Shown piece by piece: positions 1-10,135 of a stretch of DNA of 64,000 nucleotides. The notes under the pieces are model-generated. The model searched no databases. It was not told the DNA's origin and was given only the letters and a program-made list of their open reading frames with translations. Every line of letters begins with the position of its first letter. The stretch's first letter is position 1. This DNA comes from Sporocytophaga sp. Lineage in GTDB: Bacteria > Bacteroidota > Bacteroidia > Cytophagales > Cytophagaceae. The position numbers were made by a program, and so were the translations under genes. The stretch is taken from positions 186,001 through 250,000 of the forward strand of contig JANQAB010000009.1 in the NCBI GenBank assembly GCA_024707265.1, in the 5' to 3' direction.

Positions 1-2723
1 AATAAAATAGGACTGCCATCAAATGTCCATTGAATTGAATCGGGTACTGGTTTTGATACTTCTACAAAAACTACCGTATCTCCATACTCAACAAAACTGG
101 GAATCAGAAACTGTGCATTGAGTAAATCTCTTGTAGTTTTTAAATAGAACTTCTTTTCAGCATAGCAGCCTTCATCGTTTATTACTTTAAGATTGTAGGA
201 CCCATCTTTATGAGTAGTAAAGATCTGAGCTTTGCTAAGTAAAGTATCCTCATCTCTCCATTCGTAATCAGAACCGAAGTTTCCCGCATCAAATGTGACC
301 TGTTTTCCACGGCATATAATTGTAGAGTCAGGAATTGAAAATGCGAATTGTACCGAATCTTTTAGTTCAGCTTCTAGCAGAGCAACACAGTTTCTACTGT
401 CGATGATTCTTGCCTTATAAATTCCCTGACATAAGTTATTTAGGGCAGTACTATTTAAAGTGCTGTCTCCATTCCATTGGTAATAATAAGGTGCAGTACC
501 TCCTGTAGTTGTAATTTTTAATTCACCATTGCAGAAAATGTTGCATTGGGGATCTGACTTAGTAGTGAAGCTTACTTCAAGTTGATTTGTAGGTTCTGTT
601 ACTCTGGCAATGTTTGACGCTTTACAATTATGCTCATCAGTTATACTTAGATTGTATTCTCCCGGGGAGAGTTTTTCCAGAAGTGTGTCTTTTTCAGGGG
701 AATTTTCCCATTGATAAACGTATGGTTTTGTTCCTCCTGAAACATTAGTTTTAATTACGCCATTGCTAAACCCAGCACATTGAACTTCTGTAATGTCAAA
801 GTTTATGGCAATTGAATCAGGTCGGCCAATATAAAGGCTGAGTGTATCTATACATTCGTTCTTGTCTTTTATTCTTACAAGATGATTACCTCCTTCTATA
901 AATGAAAAGTTTTGCTTTGAAAGAAACTCTTCACCGTCCAAAGAGAATTTATAGTCAGGTGTTCCTCCCGATGCGCTGACCGAAAATCCTCCATCATTTC
1001 GATCAAAGCAGGTAGCCTCTTTGATATTGGAGGCTGTAATTACAAAATCTTCAGGTTGCGCAATAGAAACAGTAGTATCTTTTATTCCGCATCCATTGGC
1101 ATCTTTAGCATGGCAAATATAGGATGAAGGTGCTAAGGAGGTTATAGATACATTATTGGTGTAAGAACCGTGATTGTTTACAGAATAAAAATAGGGCAAT
1201 GATCCACCTGAGCTGTTTACGAAGGAAATAACACCATCATTACTTCCATAACATTTGGCATCAAAGGCCAGAGCAGAAGTTTTAAATATTGCCGGCTGTA
1301 TTAATGTGTCCTTTCTGATATTACTAAAACAACCATTATTATCTTTAACTTTCAGATAATAATATCCAGCACCTAAACTTCCAAACTGATTTGCTGAAGA
1401 TTGTCTGTTAGATGAAAATTCCGGTACGTCTGACAAGTAATATGTATATGGCTTTACACCGCCATTTGCATTAAGGGTAATTTTACCATCTTTAAGTCCA
1501 TTACAGCTAATGTTTACTCCTCCATTATAAGTATAATCAGACGGAATACTTAGTTTTAAAGAATCGGGTTCTGTAATTGGAATTTGAATAAAATTAGTGC
1601 ATACAGAGTAATATCCGTTACGTATAGTTAGTTCATAATTTCCTTTAGGTAATCCCACCATTCCTGTTGTTTTGTTATAGGCATCATCAGGAAGTGTTGG
1701 AAATGTAATGGCAGTATTAAGTATTGGAAAACTCGGATCATCTAAGTTTTTTAATCCGTAAAAATAGCTACCACTTCCAGCTACATTAATGACTTTAATT
1801 TTCCCTGTCGATTCTCCCGTGCATTTGACATTCGTAGGAGAAATATATGCACTCGTATTTTCTATGTGAGGTCCATCCGGATGTATAAATATTGTAGTTA
1901 AAAAGTCAGTAGGAAGATAGCTTGTAACCCCGTTGTATCGGCTATAAACTCTATAGCTCTTGCTTATAACTGCTCCTGTTTTATTCGGAGGAACTACGAT
2001 CGTAAGTGTATTCCCATTTTGTCCAGGAATTTCTTCCCATATTATCCTTCCTTCCATTTCCTGCCAAACATAATCAACCCCTTCTAATATACAACTTGTT
2101 TGCAACCTAATTGTATCTCCTGAACATACATTATTTGTTCCTAAATTAATTGCCTTAGGATAGTTTGGATGAGGAGGTGTAAAGAAATATCCTATTTCAA
2201 GTTCATAGGTATTTGTCTTTGATTTAACAGTAGTAGTATTCCATTTTCCAGGAATACCTTTATCATACCAATTATTTAAATCTATACTTCCATCATCTTT
2301 AAATTTATCTCCACTGCCACAAGGGGTTTGATTATTGCAAAAGCAATTAGGCTTATAGTTGCAGGCATTACCATTACCTGTCGTGCATCTTTTGGAAAAT
2401 CCTTCAAGTCTGATGTTGAAATTTTGATTTAGATTTATGTGGCAAAAAGGCCAATACCCATAGGTTTTACCTTCAAGATTAAAATTTTTCCATTGATCTC
2501 TCGTTACTCCTGACATATCCAGTGCATCACAATCATATGTAGAATATGGAGTATTGTTATAAAATAACCGCATCTTAACAACTCCACCTTCAAGATCAGT
2601 ATGGTAAATGGCTCTTTTTACTGCTAACGTAACGCAGAAATCTTGCGGAGGAGCGTCCTGAGAATATACATTGCTCATTTGGATAAATAACATGCTCACA
2701 AAAAATAGTAAACTTCTTTTCAT
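1..2723 (-). CDS. SprB-repeat surface adhesin, N-terminal 907 residues (runs off the window)
   Basis: The reading frame is open from an ATG at the right end to the window edge, so the C-terminus, where a type IX sorting domain would be expected, is not visible. Residues 1-22 form a signal peptide ending VYSQ. Residues about 25-250 are a Cys-rich region without a recognised domain. From about residue 385 to 790 there are five SprB-like repeats of about 80 residues, each with a Cys near the start, a GG.PY.Y core, a G.Y...V.D.N.C closing motif and a final P. An Ig/PKD-like stretch follows. SprB repeats occur in gliding adhesins and other T9SS cargo of Bacteroidota, so a cell-surface location is likely. 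It lies last in a long same-strand run, 6 bases after the Fn3 gene. The specific role is not known. Confidence 0.85.
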   Translation of the reverse strand, partial: MKRSLLFFVSMLFIQMSNVYSQDAPPQDFCVTLAVKRAIYHTDLEGGVVKMRLFYNNTPYSTYDCDALDMSGVTRDQWKNFNLEGKTYGYWPFCHINLNQNFNIRLEGFSKRCTTGNGNACNYKPNCFCNNQTPCGSGDKFKDDGSIDLNNWYDKGIPGKWNTTTVKSKTNTYELEIGYFFTPPHPNYPKAINLGTNNVCSGDTIRLQTSCILEGVDYVWQEMEGRIIWEEIPGQNGNTLTIVVPPNKTGAVISKSYRVYSRYNGVTSYLPTDFLTTIFIHPDGPHIENTSAYISPTNVKCTGESTGKIKVINVAGSGSYFYGLKNLDDPSFPILNTAITFPTLPDDAYNKTTGMVGLPKGNYELTIRNGYYSVCTNFIQIPITEPDSLKLSIPSDYTYNGGVNISCNGLKDGKITLNANGGVKPYTYYLSDVPEFSSNRQSSANQFGSLGAGYYYLKVKDNNGCFSNIRKDTLIQPAIFKTSALAFDAKCYGSNDGVISFVNSSGGSLPYFYSVNNHGSYTNNVSITSLAPSSYICHAKDANGCGIKDTTVSIAQPEDFVITASNIKEATCFDRNDGGFSVSASGGTPDYKFSLDGEEFLSKQNFSFIEGGNHLVRIKDKNECIDTLSLYIGRPDSIAINFDITEVQCAGFSNGVIKTNVSGGTKPYVYQWENSPEKDTLLEKLSPGEYNLSITDEHNCKASNIARVTEPTNQLEVSFTTKSDPQCNIFCNGELKITTTGGTAPYYYQWNGDSTLNSTALNNLCQGIYKARIIDSRNCVALLEAELKDSVQFAFSIPDSTIICRGKQVTFDAGNFGSDYEWRDEDTLLSKAQIFTTHKDGSYNLKVINDEGCYAEKKFYLKTTRDLLNAQFLIPSFVEYGDTVVFVEVSKPVPDSIQWTFDGSPIL

Positions 2724-2729
2724 ATACTT

Positions 2730-4808
2730 TTAATAGTTTATGATTATTTCATTGCTCAGTGGAGAACCAGAACCATCAGGGTAATTGGCCTTAATTCTGT
2801 AAGTATAAGTTGTGTTCATTGTAAGAGACTTATCAATGAATTTCTTTTCAGTCCCAGAAACAGATTTATAAATCCTTAAAGGTTCATCTTTAGTTGATCT
2901 ATATATTACAAATCTTTCAGGCTCTTTATCTGAATACTCCCATTTCAATTCTACCTTTTTCTCTTGCCTGTCTACTTTACTTTCAACCTTTCCAATCTCC
3001 CCGTTAAAACCATAATCTACTAAAGCAAGCGTAAATACTTGAGTTTTGTCGGATTCCAATTTAGAATCATCGACAGCCGTTAAACTATATTCATAGGTAA
3101 TTTTGGCGGCAGCTGAAGTATCATAGTATTCAGAAGTTTTTGGAGTAAGTACAGCTATTGATTGCCATGTTGGAGTACTTTTTTCCTTTCTATACAATAC
3201 TTGTTTTACCACATCTTCACTCGTACTAGGAACCCATTTGAAATAGATCGCTGAATCGCTTGCGGTGAATTTTTGAATTACCGGAGGCACTGGAGGTATA
3301 ATATCAGGTCTCTTCAGAGTTATCGGGTCAGAGAAAACTGATATGTTGCCATTCATATCAGTTGCCATAATCTTGTAATATACTTTTGAAGTCAGCGTAT
3401 TTAGATTGATAGTATCTGTAAAAATTGTATCTCTTACAGCTTCTCTTGTCACCTGGGTAAATTCTTCTTTTAAACTGTTCGCCATGTATACCCTATATCC
3501 TTTAAGGTCTTCATCGCTTCCCTTCTTCCACCTTAATGTAAGTATCCCTTTAGGATCTATAGTACCTGACAGACCAACTGGTTTTACTGGAGGTAAACTG
3601 TCTATTGGCTGTCCTAGTGCTGGGAAGGAGGAAACAGTATTTTCATTAACGTCTGTAAGTCGGATAATATAATAATTTGTCCTTGCAGGTTTATCGTCAA
3701 TAAATTCTCTTTTATCGGATTTTGTACTGCCAAGTGTTTTGTAATCTCCATTAGCTTGTCTTGCCCTGAGAATTTCGAATTGCTTTACTTTTGAATTTTG
3801 TTCCTTTGGAAAACGCCAGTTAATTTTGATTTTGCCATCTTTAGTATTAGTCACTGAATTGATTGCAGGAGCCATGCTTAACGGGGCCTTTTTACCCAAA
3901 CCACCAATAGTATCGGAAGGAGGGCTGATTTCCTCAAACGGTGATACTCCTCTTACTCTGAAAAGGTATCGAACATTATTCTCCGGAAGAGAATCAACCC
4001 TGTACATCATTTCTGCTTTTCCTTCAGCAGTGGGAGAAGTATTAATGAATGGTAGTTTACTGGTTTTTACAAAGGTCTTTCCATTATCCGAGCTTCTTTC
4101 AATGAAATAGTTTGAGTAAATATTATCAAAGTAGATTTTATTCCAGCTCAGTAGAACTACACGATCTCCGAAATCCCCTTTTACCTGAATAGGCTTTGGC
4201 AATGGCTTATTATCATCTGTGCCTATAAAAACAAATCCTGTATCTATTTTATATGTACTATTCTGAATAATTGAATAAATCTTATAAACATACTTTTCTC
4301 CTTTTTGAATGGCTTTATCTGTAAACAATAAACCACTTGCTTTTGCTACCATCAATGACTGGTCAGCAGAGAACAGCGCAAATGAAAATCTGGATTCAAG
4401 TTCCTGAGCAAGACTTACAGCCTGCATAAAATTATTCGGATCTTTATTGTTCACATTGAATGATTTTCCATAAATGGCCTGAGCAGCGATTGCTCCGAAA
4501 TCAGTCCATTTAGCAACAGGTTCCCATTGTTCCAAAGGAATAGGTTTAATTCCTGAAGCTAAGACTACTTTAATTGCGTTGGTCTTTTTTGCCTCTTTCT
4601 GATCTTTTGGAAGTGTATATCTTTCAATTACATATCCGTCTTTATTAGAAAGCTTCCATGCCATCGGTGTATTGGGAGCCCATCTTATAATGATTGAATC
4701 TCCAAATGATTTTGCAATAGCTGCAACAGCAGGTTTTATCTCATTCTTTTGTTGAGCAAAGACTGAAATGCTGATCGCAAAAAATAATATAAATGATACT
4801 TTTTTCAT
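2730..4808 (-). CDS. Exported protein with about five fibronectin type III domains
   Basis: The 692-residue product starts with a clear signal peptide (hydrophobic stretch to about residue 18, ending VFAQQ). From about residue 205 to the end there are roughly five Fn3-like modules, each with W or L near the start of strand B, a Y.V.R or Y.IYR strand and a final Y.Y.I.A strand. Several are introduced by a proline-rich linker such as PPVKPVGLSG or PPVPPVIQKF. The N-terminal 200 residues have no domain I recognise. Fn3 arrays in Bacteroidota usually act as spacers or binding modules of surface proteins. The gene sits between two other giant exported proteins on the same strand and probably shares their transcript. 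It has no C-terminal membrane anchor and no obvious T9SS sorting domain. Confidence 0.8.
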   Translation of the reverse strand: MKKVSFILFFAISISVFAQQKNEIKPAVAAIAKSFGDSIIIRWAPNTPMAWKLSNKDGYVIERYTLPKDQKEAKKTNAIKVVLASGIKPIPLEQWEPVAKWTDFGAIAAQAIYGKSFNVNNKDPNNFMQAVSLAQELESRFSFALFSADQSLMVAKASGLLFTDKAIQKGEKYVYKIYSIIQNSTYKIDTGFVFIGTDDNKPLPKPIQVKGDFGDRVVLLSWNKIYFDNIYSNYFIERSSDNGKTFVKTSKLPFINTSPTAEGKAEMMYRVDSLPENNVRYLFRVRGVSPFEEISPPSDTIGGLGKKAPLSMAPAINSVTNTKDGKIKINWRFPKEQNSKVKQFEILRARQANGDYKTLGSTKSDKREFIDDKPARTNYYIIRLTDVNENTVSSFPALGQPIDSLPPVKPVGLSGTIDPKGILTLRWKKGSDEDLKGYRVYMANSLKEEFTQVTREAVRDTIFTDTINLNTLTSKVYYKIMATDMNGNISVFSDPITLKRPDIIPPVPPVIQKFTASDSAIYFKWVPSTSEDVVKQVLYRKEKSTPTWQSIAVLTPKTSEYYDTSAAAKITYEYSLTAVDDSKLESDKTQVFTLALVDYGFNGEIGKVESKVDRQEKKVELKWEYSDKEPERFVIYRSTKDEPLRIYKSVSGTEKKFIDKSLTMNTTYTYRIKANYPDGSGSPLSNEIIINY

Positions 4809-4880
4809 TTGTATAATCTTATCCTAAATCCTTCTCCTGAAGGAAAAGAACTTTAACATCTGTTTTAAACTACTTTCTAC

Positions 4881-4920
4881 TTTCAACTTTTAACTTTCAA
4901 CTTTTAACTTTCAACTTTTA
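4881..4920. repeat. Short tandem repeat, about 14-bp unit, three copies
   Basis: The unit TTTCAACTTTTAAC is repeated almost three times in the gap between the Fn3 gene start and the 1454-residue gene stop. The last unit overlaps that stop codon. Such T/C-rich iterations are common between Bacteroidota genes and are candidates for length variation. Confidence 0.7.
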
Positions 4921-7900
4921 ATAATACCTAAACTGCAACTTATAAGAAGAACTTACCTTCTTTATTCCCGGCAAGGTATAGTTAAGCGTTACATCATATT
5001 TCCCTGATGAAATAGATGGAAATGGTGTATATACCAGATTATGTATTTTTTTATCCGATATGTTTTGTGTCATTAGCATAGCTGCCTTTTGCTGTAATTC
5101 TGCATAGTCTTTATACATGTAAAAGGGCAGGTTATAAATGAGCTGAGCGTAAGCGGGAGTTCCTTCCACTGTTCCGCTATTGATTTCATTTTCTGAAAGT
5201 TTTTTATCTGTCTGAGATTGTCTTATCTCTATTGCTTTTAATGGCGGAATTCCCAAATCACCCGTATTTCTCCATGTTATTGAACCTGTCCTATTCAGAG
5301 GATATTGTTCATAAAGCAATGGGTAAATATCCCTTGAATACCAGCTATTGTTTGTGCCTGCAATACCATCTACCATTTTGGAAATGCCTGCATCACCTGA
5401 AATTTCAAATTTGTCAAATGTTTCTTCCCCGGAAATATTTACTCCAAGTTCATCTAGTCCTCTAAAGTTATATATCGGATAAGTCCAGGGCTCGGAAATA
5501 CTAAGCGTTTTCAATTTTTCTGAGAATGTATTGTATTTACTTGTTTTCAAACCTGCCTGATAAAACACCTTTTCTTCAAGAACATCTCTGGTTCCTTCTA
5601 TTGACTTACTGCTTATTGAAGCAACCGCACCATCCACATCGGCAGAAAGTGCCTTATCCGTACTTTTAACATTGGCATCCACTTTCATCGCCTGACTGGC
5701 AGGAAGATTTACAAGTTGCAGAGAATATATTTTACCATTCTCAAGTGTCTGAGGTATGGAAAATAAAACTGTATTTCCATCGGTATTATACTGAAAATCG
5801 GTTGTAACTCCTGTTGATTCTCCAGTCTTTACAAACCTTAGCTTTTTAACCCATTTTGTATCAGGCTCAAATAGCTCATCCTGGCCTTGGAGCAATTGAA
5901 TATATCCTTGTCCATATTCCGATTTCAGGAAATTGTACTGACTTATTGCAGGGTAACTGTATTTTACATTTGACAAAGGAATATTATCAGGAGCATCACC
6001 TGTAGAAAAAGAAGCTTCAAGAACTTCCTCAACAACTTTACCATTCACAAGAACAGATTGCCATACACCGTTTATGTTTTCTTCAAAGCCTGCTTTTACA
6101 ATTGTCTTGAGTGAAGCTTTTCCCGGAAGTATATCAAATGGCTTGAAGGATGCAACATCGTTGGACTGGTTCCATTCTATAGATCCTGCGACCTCTGTAC
6201 TACCTTTGTAAATTTTAAATTCTTTTAGTCTTGCTCTGAAAGTTTTGACCTTACCATCCATATCCTCCATGTCGAAGCTTTTGTCTATTACAAGATTAAA
6301 GGCTGCTTGTGGATTGTTGAATACATTGATATTTCCGTCTCCTGTTTTTGGAGATAATTCTGATATTACTTTGATTCCCTCTACAACGCTACCGCCTCCC
6401 GTCATCTGGCACTGTTCTCCAATAGTAAGTTCGTATTTGCAGTTTCCTTTAACCATTCCGTTAAGGATGCTATAATAACCTCCTACAGTTCCTTTCAGGA
6501 AGGTCGGATTGGGAAGTTTAGCCTGAAGGACTGCTGCTGCTCCGATGTCCAGTATTTTATAATCTCCCTTGGTAAACAGGAGATCAACGTGAATCCCCAG
6601 TTCTCCCTGAAGATAGGCGTAAGACTGACCGCTTGCATACCATCCGTTTATACCAAGCTTACCGCTATTCACACACTGGACGTTCTTACCATAATTTTTG
6701 AGCATGATGTCAAAGCCTGCACCAGCTCCGAACTGCCCATAGAAAATGAGATACTGTTTCTTGCCCGTATTTACATCTAAAGAAGCTCCGAAACAGAATC
6801 CATTTCCTTTGCCAAGTGCGTTTTCATCGCGCATGAAATTCAGATCTGCACCTCCGAGAATACCTGAAACGTTCTCAGGAGGTGGGGGCATACCTGGAAT
6901 GTTTGTTCCTACCATAAAGTAAGAAGTTGCAGTAAACATGCCCATAAAATTCAACCCTAAGCGGGTATCAGGTGTACCAATGTTAATGTACCAAGATCCT
7001 TTTTCGAAATGCATGACTGCTCCGCCAGCAAGGTTTTGTCCATGAATTCCTTTTATCGTGTTATTTACATTGACATAGACATCAAAATTCCCATGTAATA
7101 CCTGATTCTCAAAATCCATTGAAATACCGACATTAGCCATGATAGGAGGATTATTTCTCTGTGTTAATTCAGTCATAAAATATCCTTTTCCATCAAAGAC
7201 GATATACCTTACTCCGAATTTATCGGTGAAAGCTATTTCAAATGTAGCATCAAGATTAAAAGCCTGTGCAGAGGGGAAAGTGCCTGCAACTACTGTTGCT
7301 TTTAAACCAAGAAAAGTCTTTTCGTCAGGAATGTACTTTGTGCCTGAAGGAGGTGGCTGAAGATCTACTACCTGTGCCTTTGTCTGTCCTGTTACCGTAA
7401 GCTCCGAATTGGATGCTACAGGAGCATTCTCCAGTTTCGGATTGTTCATGTCAGCCCTTTTCATGTGATGATAAAGACCACCTCCAAATCCATAAAGGCC
7501 GAAGCCCGGCCCGCAGGGAATTCCTGATGGAAGCATTACCAGAGCATCGACATACCAGTATCTCATTCCTTTTACATTACCGAACTGGGCGGTTGCTCTG
7601 ACCGCAATTCCGGGCTGAAAGGTAGCATTTACATATCCACGAAATCCATTTCCGTAGACTTCATCCTTTTTATAAATATCAAGTTCGCCATGAATGGTAT
7701 ATGCCTCACTGCTGACATCCAAAACCAGTCTGTTCAGTTCTACATGGTCGAATTTAAATCCGTCTTTTATTGAACCACCTTCTGGATATTTTCCGAAAAC
7801 AGTCAAAGCTCCCATTCCTGAGAACCCACCTTCATCATCTTTCATCATGTGAACTTCAACACCAAAGTGCAGACCTATCATGCTTTCTGCTTCCCGCCGG

Positions 7901-9282
7901 ACTAATCCTATTTCTTTGAGGGTTATTGAAAAGCCTGACATATCGCTGTTTTCGGAGACAATACTGAAAACGCCATTGACAAAATAAGGCTTTACAGAAG
8001 TAAGGGTAAGATTTTCAAAAATGATTCCTTTAAACTTCGATTTATTTCCACCACCCGCATCCGGGTTAACAGATACTTCACCATGAAGCACAGCAGTGGG
8101 AATAAATTTTTCATTCTGGTATGCCAGAGTTACAGAGGAACTTGGATAGAGTTTCATTAAAGCTCCCCACATTGGCACTTCAAGTGAATCTCTGTTTTTG
8201 ACTGAAATCAGATAGTTATTACCTGACTGAATAACAGCAGTGTAATCAAGCCTCTGATCCTTTTTGGAAATAGGAACAACTAAAGAACCTTTAAATCCAG
8301 CTCCAGTCAGTTTGTTGCAGGTTAGCTGAACGGAAATTTCATCAACTGAAAAGGGCCAGTCACCAACAGATCCTTCATCCATAGGAATAACGCCCTTTCC
8401 GGTAATCCAGCCAGAAAATCCCGTGGGATCTATAATAGCATTGGAAACCAGTATTTCTTTTCGTCCTTTTTTGGTTTCAAATTGTTTCGGCAGCTTCACA
8501 GATAGTTGCTTCAAATAGAAGCCACGCCAGAGGTTAGTATTCCCCGTAATATCAGGATTGGTGTAATCTTTTGGAAATATCAGTCCTAATGGATTAGCAA
8601 CATCACTCTGATCTACCCATGCATCCTGAACATAGAAGTCAAAGCCTGCAAGCTCAGGAACCTGAAAAGGTGAGATACTGACTTTAGCAAGTATGTTGCT
8701 AAAATCGCTCATTTGAGTTTCGAAGTCCGCTCTCACTCTTGCAGGTTCAGGAGCAATATTTCCATCGGGGTTCACTGGAACCAGAAAATCCCGGCAAAAT
8801 TCAAATGTACCCTGAACACCCATCCCGGTTATTCCATTACAGTCAAATTCAACATAGGTCTTTCTTTCGCTTCCCTTGAGGGTAAGCTTTAATTTATTAC
8901 TGATTCTTACAGGTATATCAACAGCAAGGTTTAACCGAGCAACAGTGGCTCCTTTTATTCCATTAGGTGTAATAGATATTTTTGATCCTGAAAAGGCAAG
9001 TAAATCTCCGGTTGCAGGAACCTCAACCATTGAGGATGCAGAGATATATGAAGGCCCTTCAGAGCTTAAAACAATACTATCTATTCCAACAAGATAATCC
9101 TGTCCACCCATGCTTTTGGACAAGCCTACAGGCATATCAGTTGGTAAGGCTGGATTCATCTGGTTTATAATTCTGCCTTCTTCTAAAATAGCTGTGCGAA
9201 TGATTCCTGCATTTGAATAGGAATCCTGGGCAATGGCAATGCCAGTAGTAAGAAGGAAGAGGATAGACAGTATTGTTTTCAT
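4918..9282 (-). CDS. Very large exported protein of unknown function (1454 aa)
   Basis: A signal peptide (residues 1-18, ending GIAIAQ) leads into a long, mostly beta-type sequence with no domain I recognise. The middle (about residues 590-620) has a Gly-rich stretch including GPGFGLYGFGGGLYHH, followed by further Gly/aromatic-rich segments that could be beta-sandwich or barrel-like. About residues 1000-1100 resemble an Ig-like fold. The C-terminus ends in an aromatic run (FRYY). The gene lies between an Fn3 protein and small lipoproteins in the surface cluster, so it is probably an exported structural or binding component. Proteins of this size class are found beside Fn3 and TANFOR proteins in related bacteria, but their role is not known to me. 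Confidence 0.7.
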   Translation of the reverse strand: MKTILSILFLLTTGIAIAQDSYSNAGIIRTAILEEGRIINQMNPALPTDMPVGLSKSMGGQDYLVGIDSIVLSSEGPSYISASSMVEVPATGDLLAFSGSKISITPNGIKGATVARLNLAVDIPVRISNKLKLTLKGSERKTYVEFDCNGITGMGVQGTFEFCRDFLVPVNPDGNIAPEPARVRADFETQMSDFSNILAKVSISPFQVPELAGFDFYVQDAWVDQSDVANPLGLIFPKDYTNPDITGNTNLWRGFYLKQLSVKLPKQFETKKGRKEILVSNAIIDPTGFSGWITGKGVIPMDEGSVGDWPFSVDEISVQLTCNKLTGAGFKGSLVVPISKKDQRLDYTAVIQSGNNYLISVKNRDSLEVPMWGALMKLYPSSSVTLAYQNEKFIPTAVLHGEVSVNPDAGGGNKSKFKGIIFENLTLTSVKPYFVNGVFSIVSENSDMSGFSITLKEIGLVRREAESMIGLHFGVEVHMMKDDEGGFSGMGALTVFGKYPEGGSIKDGFKFDHVELNRLVLDVSSEAYTIHGELDIYKKDEVYGNGFRGYVNATFQPGIAVRATAQFGNVKGMRYWYVDALVMLPSGIPCGPGFGLYGFGGGLYHHMKRADMNNPKLENAPVASNSELTVTGQTKAQVVDLQPPPSGTKYIPDEKTFLGLKATVVAGTFPSAQAFNLDATFEIAFTDKFGVRYIVFDGKGYFMTELTQRNNPPIMANVGISMDFENQVLHGNFDVYVNVNNTIKGIHGQNLAGGAVMHFEKGSWYINIGTPDTRLGLNFMGMFTATSYFMVGTNIPGMPPPPENVSGILGGADLNFMRDENALGKGNGFCFGASLDVNTGKKQYLIFYGQFGAGAGFDIMLKNYGKNVQCVNSGKLGINGWYASGQSYAYLQGELGIHVDLLFTKGDYKILDIGAAAVLQAKLPNPTFLKGTVGGYYSILNGMVKGNCKYELTIGEQCQMTGGGSVVEGIKVISELSPKTGDGNINVFNNPQAAFNLVIDKSFDMEDMDGKVKTFRARLKEFKIYKGSTEVAGSIEWNQSNDVASFKPFDILPGKASLKTIVKAGFEENINGVWQSVLVNGKVVEEVLEASFSTGDAPDNIPLSNVKYSYPAISQYNFLKSEYGQGYIQLLQGQDELFEPDTKWVKKLRFVKTGESTGVTTDFQYNTDGNTVLFSIPQTLENGKIYSLQLVNLPASQAMKVDANVKSTDKALSADVDGAVASISSKSIEGTRDVLEEKVFYQAGLKTSKYNTFSEKLKTLSISEPWTYPIYNFRGLDELGVNISGEETFDKFEISGDAGISKMVDGIAGTNNSWYSRDIYPLLYEQYPLNRTGSITWRNTGDLGIPPLKAIEIRQSQTDKKLSENEINSGTVEGTPAYAQLIYNLPFYMYKDYAELQQKAAMLMTQNISDKKIHNLVYTPFPSISSGKYDVTLNYTLPGIKKVSSSYKLQFRYY

Positions 9283-9310
9283 AAAAAAGTTAATAGGATA
9301 ATGTCAGATC

Positions 9311-9826
9311 TTATTTGCAACTATAGCCAATTGTGCTGTTTACTTCCCAATAAGGCTCATCTGGATTATTTGAATCCATTTCCAAGAAATCTCTACTGGT
9401 TATAAGTCCATCCGAGTTATATTCATAATTATAAGTGCTTGTCATCACGCCATAATTTGGTATTGTATCTACTTCTTTTACAATCAAATTTCTGCTTCCC
9501 TTACCATAAAATCCTGGAATTAAGATCCTATCTTCAAATATATTGTACTTGTTTTCATGTTCTGAAACGGTATAGATTGACTTACGATTTTCTGGTTTGA
9601 CTGAAGATGAAACTAGGTTACCATCTGAATAAACATAACTTGTGGAATCTATAGAATTACCAGATCTCCTCACTTCCAAAATAACTTGATCATCATTGTT
9701 GTATTTGTAAAAAACTGTGTCATACCTCACGTTATCATCATAGCTCCAGATTTCATAGGAATAGTTTATACTTCCATTATCGTTCAAGAAATGCTCACAT
9801 TCTAAAAGTTTTTTTTCCGTTTGCAT
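9311..9826 (-). CDS. YD-like lipoprotein, C-terminal part (frameshifted)
   Basis: This is the continuation of the lipoprotein whose N-terminus lies just to the right. The apparent ATG start lies inside the upstream frame, and the join is a T8 run (plus strand 9809-9816). Reading it as T7 gives one 262-residue protein continuing NANGKK-LLECEH. The sequence has repeated Tyr- and Asp/Asn-rich motifs such as YVYSDGNLV and YNYEYNSDGLI, as in YD-repeat or DUF4595-type Bacteroidota lipoproteins. Function unknown. Confidence 0.65.
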   Translation of the reverse strand: MQTEKKLLECEHFLNDNGSINYSYEIWSYDDNVRYDTVFYKYNNDDQVILEVRRSGNSIDSTSYVYSDGNLVSSSVKPENRKSIYTVSEHENKYNIFEDRILIPGFYGKGSRNLIVKEVDTIPNYGVMTSTYNYEYNSDGLITSRDFLEMDSNNPDEPYWEVNSTIGYSCK

Positions 9827-10100
9827 TATACTCTAGCTCTTTCAATTTATTTAAAGTATGGATAAAAGTGATATATCCGTCATATTTACCATCCTTATCG
9901 GTTTTGTTAACTTTTATAAGTTGACTTTGTGAGTCATATTCAAGTACTAATTTACCTTTATCGTGAAAATCTATTGTATCAGGTAAGCAAGTGACAGTTT
10001 TGGAACCGGAAGGCTCTGCATCATTATCTTTCTTGCAGGCAGTAAATGCAAGCATGGTTGAGCATATTCCAAAGATTAAGGTTAAAAGATGTTTTTTCAT
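9795..10100 (-). CDS. YD-like lipoprotein, N-terminal part (frameshifted)
   Basis: Residues 1-21 are a lipoprotein signal peptide with lipobox AFTAC, so Cys-21 would be lipidated. KKDNDAEP after it is typical of Bacteroidota surface lipoproteins. The frame ends soon after NANGKK because of one extra base in an A8 run (coding strand). The remainder of the protein is in the next frame. The full gene would be 262 codons plus stop. A small exported protein of unknown function in the surface-protein run. Confidence 0.65.
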   Translation of the reverse strand: MKKHLLTLIFGICSTMLAFTACKKDNDAEPSGSKTVTCLPDTIDFHDKGKLVLEYDSQSQLIKVNKTDKDGKYDGYITFIHTLNKLKELEYNANGKKTFRM

Positions 10101-10135
10101 TTTTTGTGTTTTAAGTTAATTTTATATTCATATAT

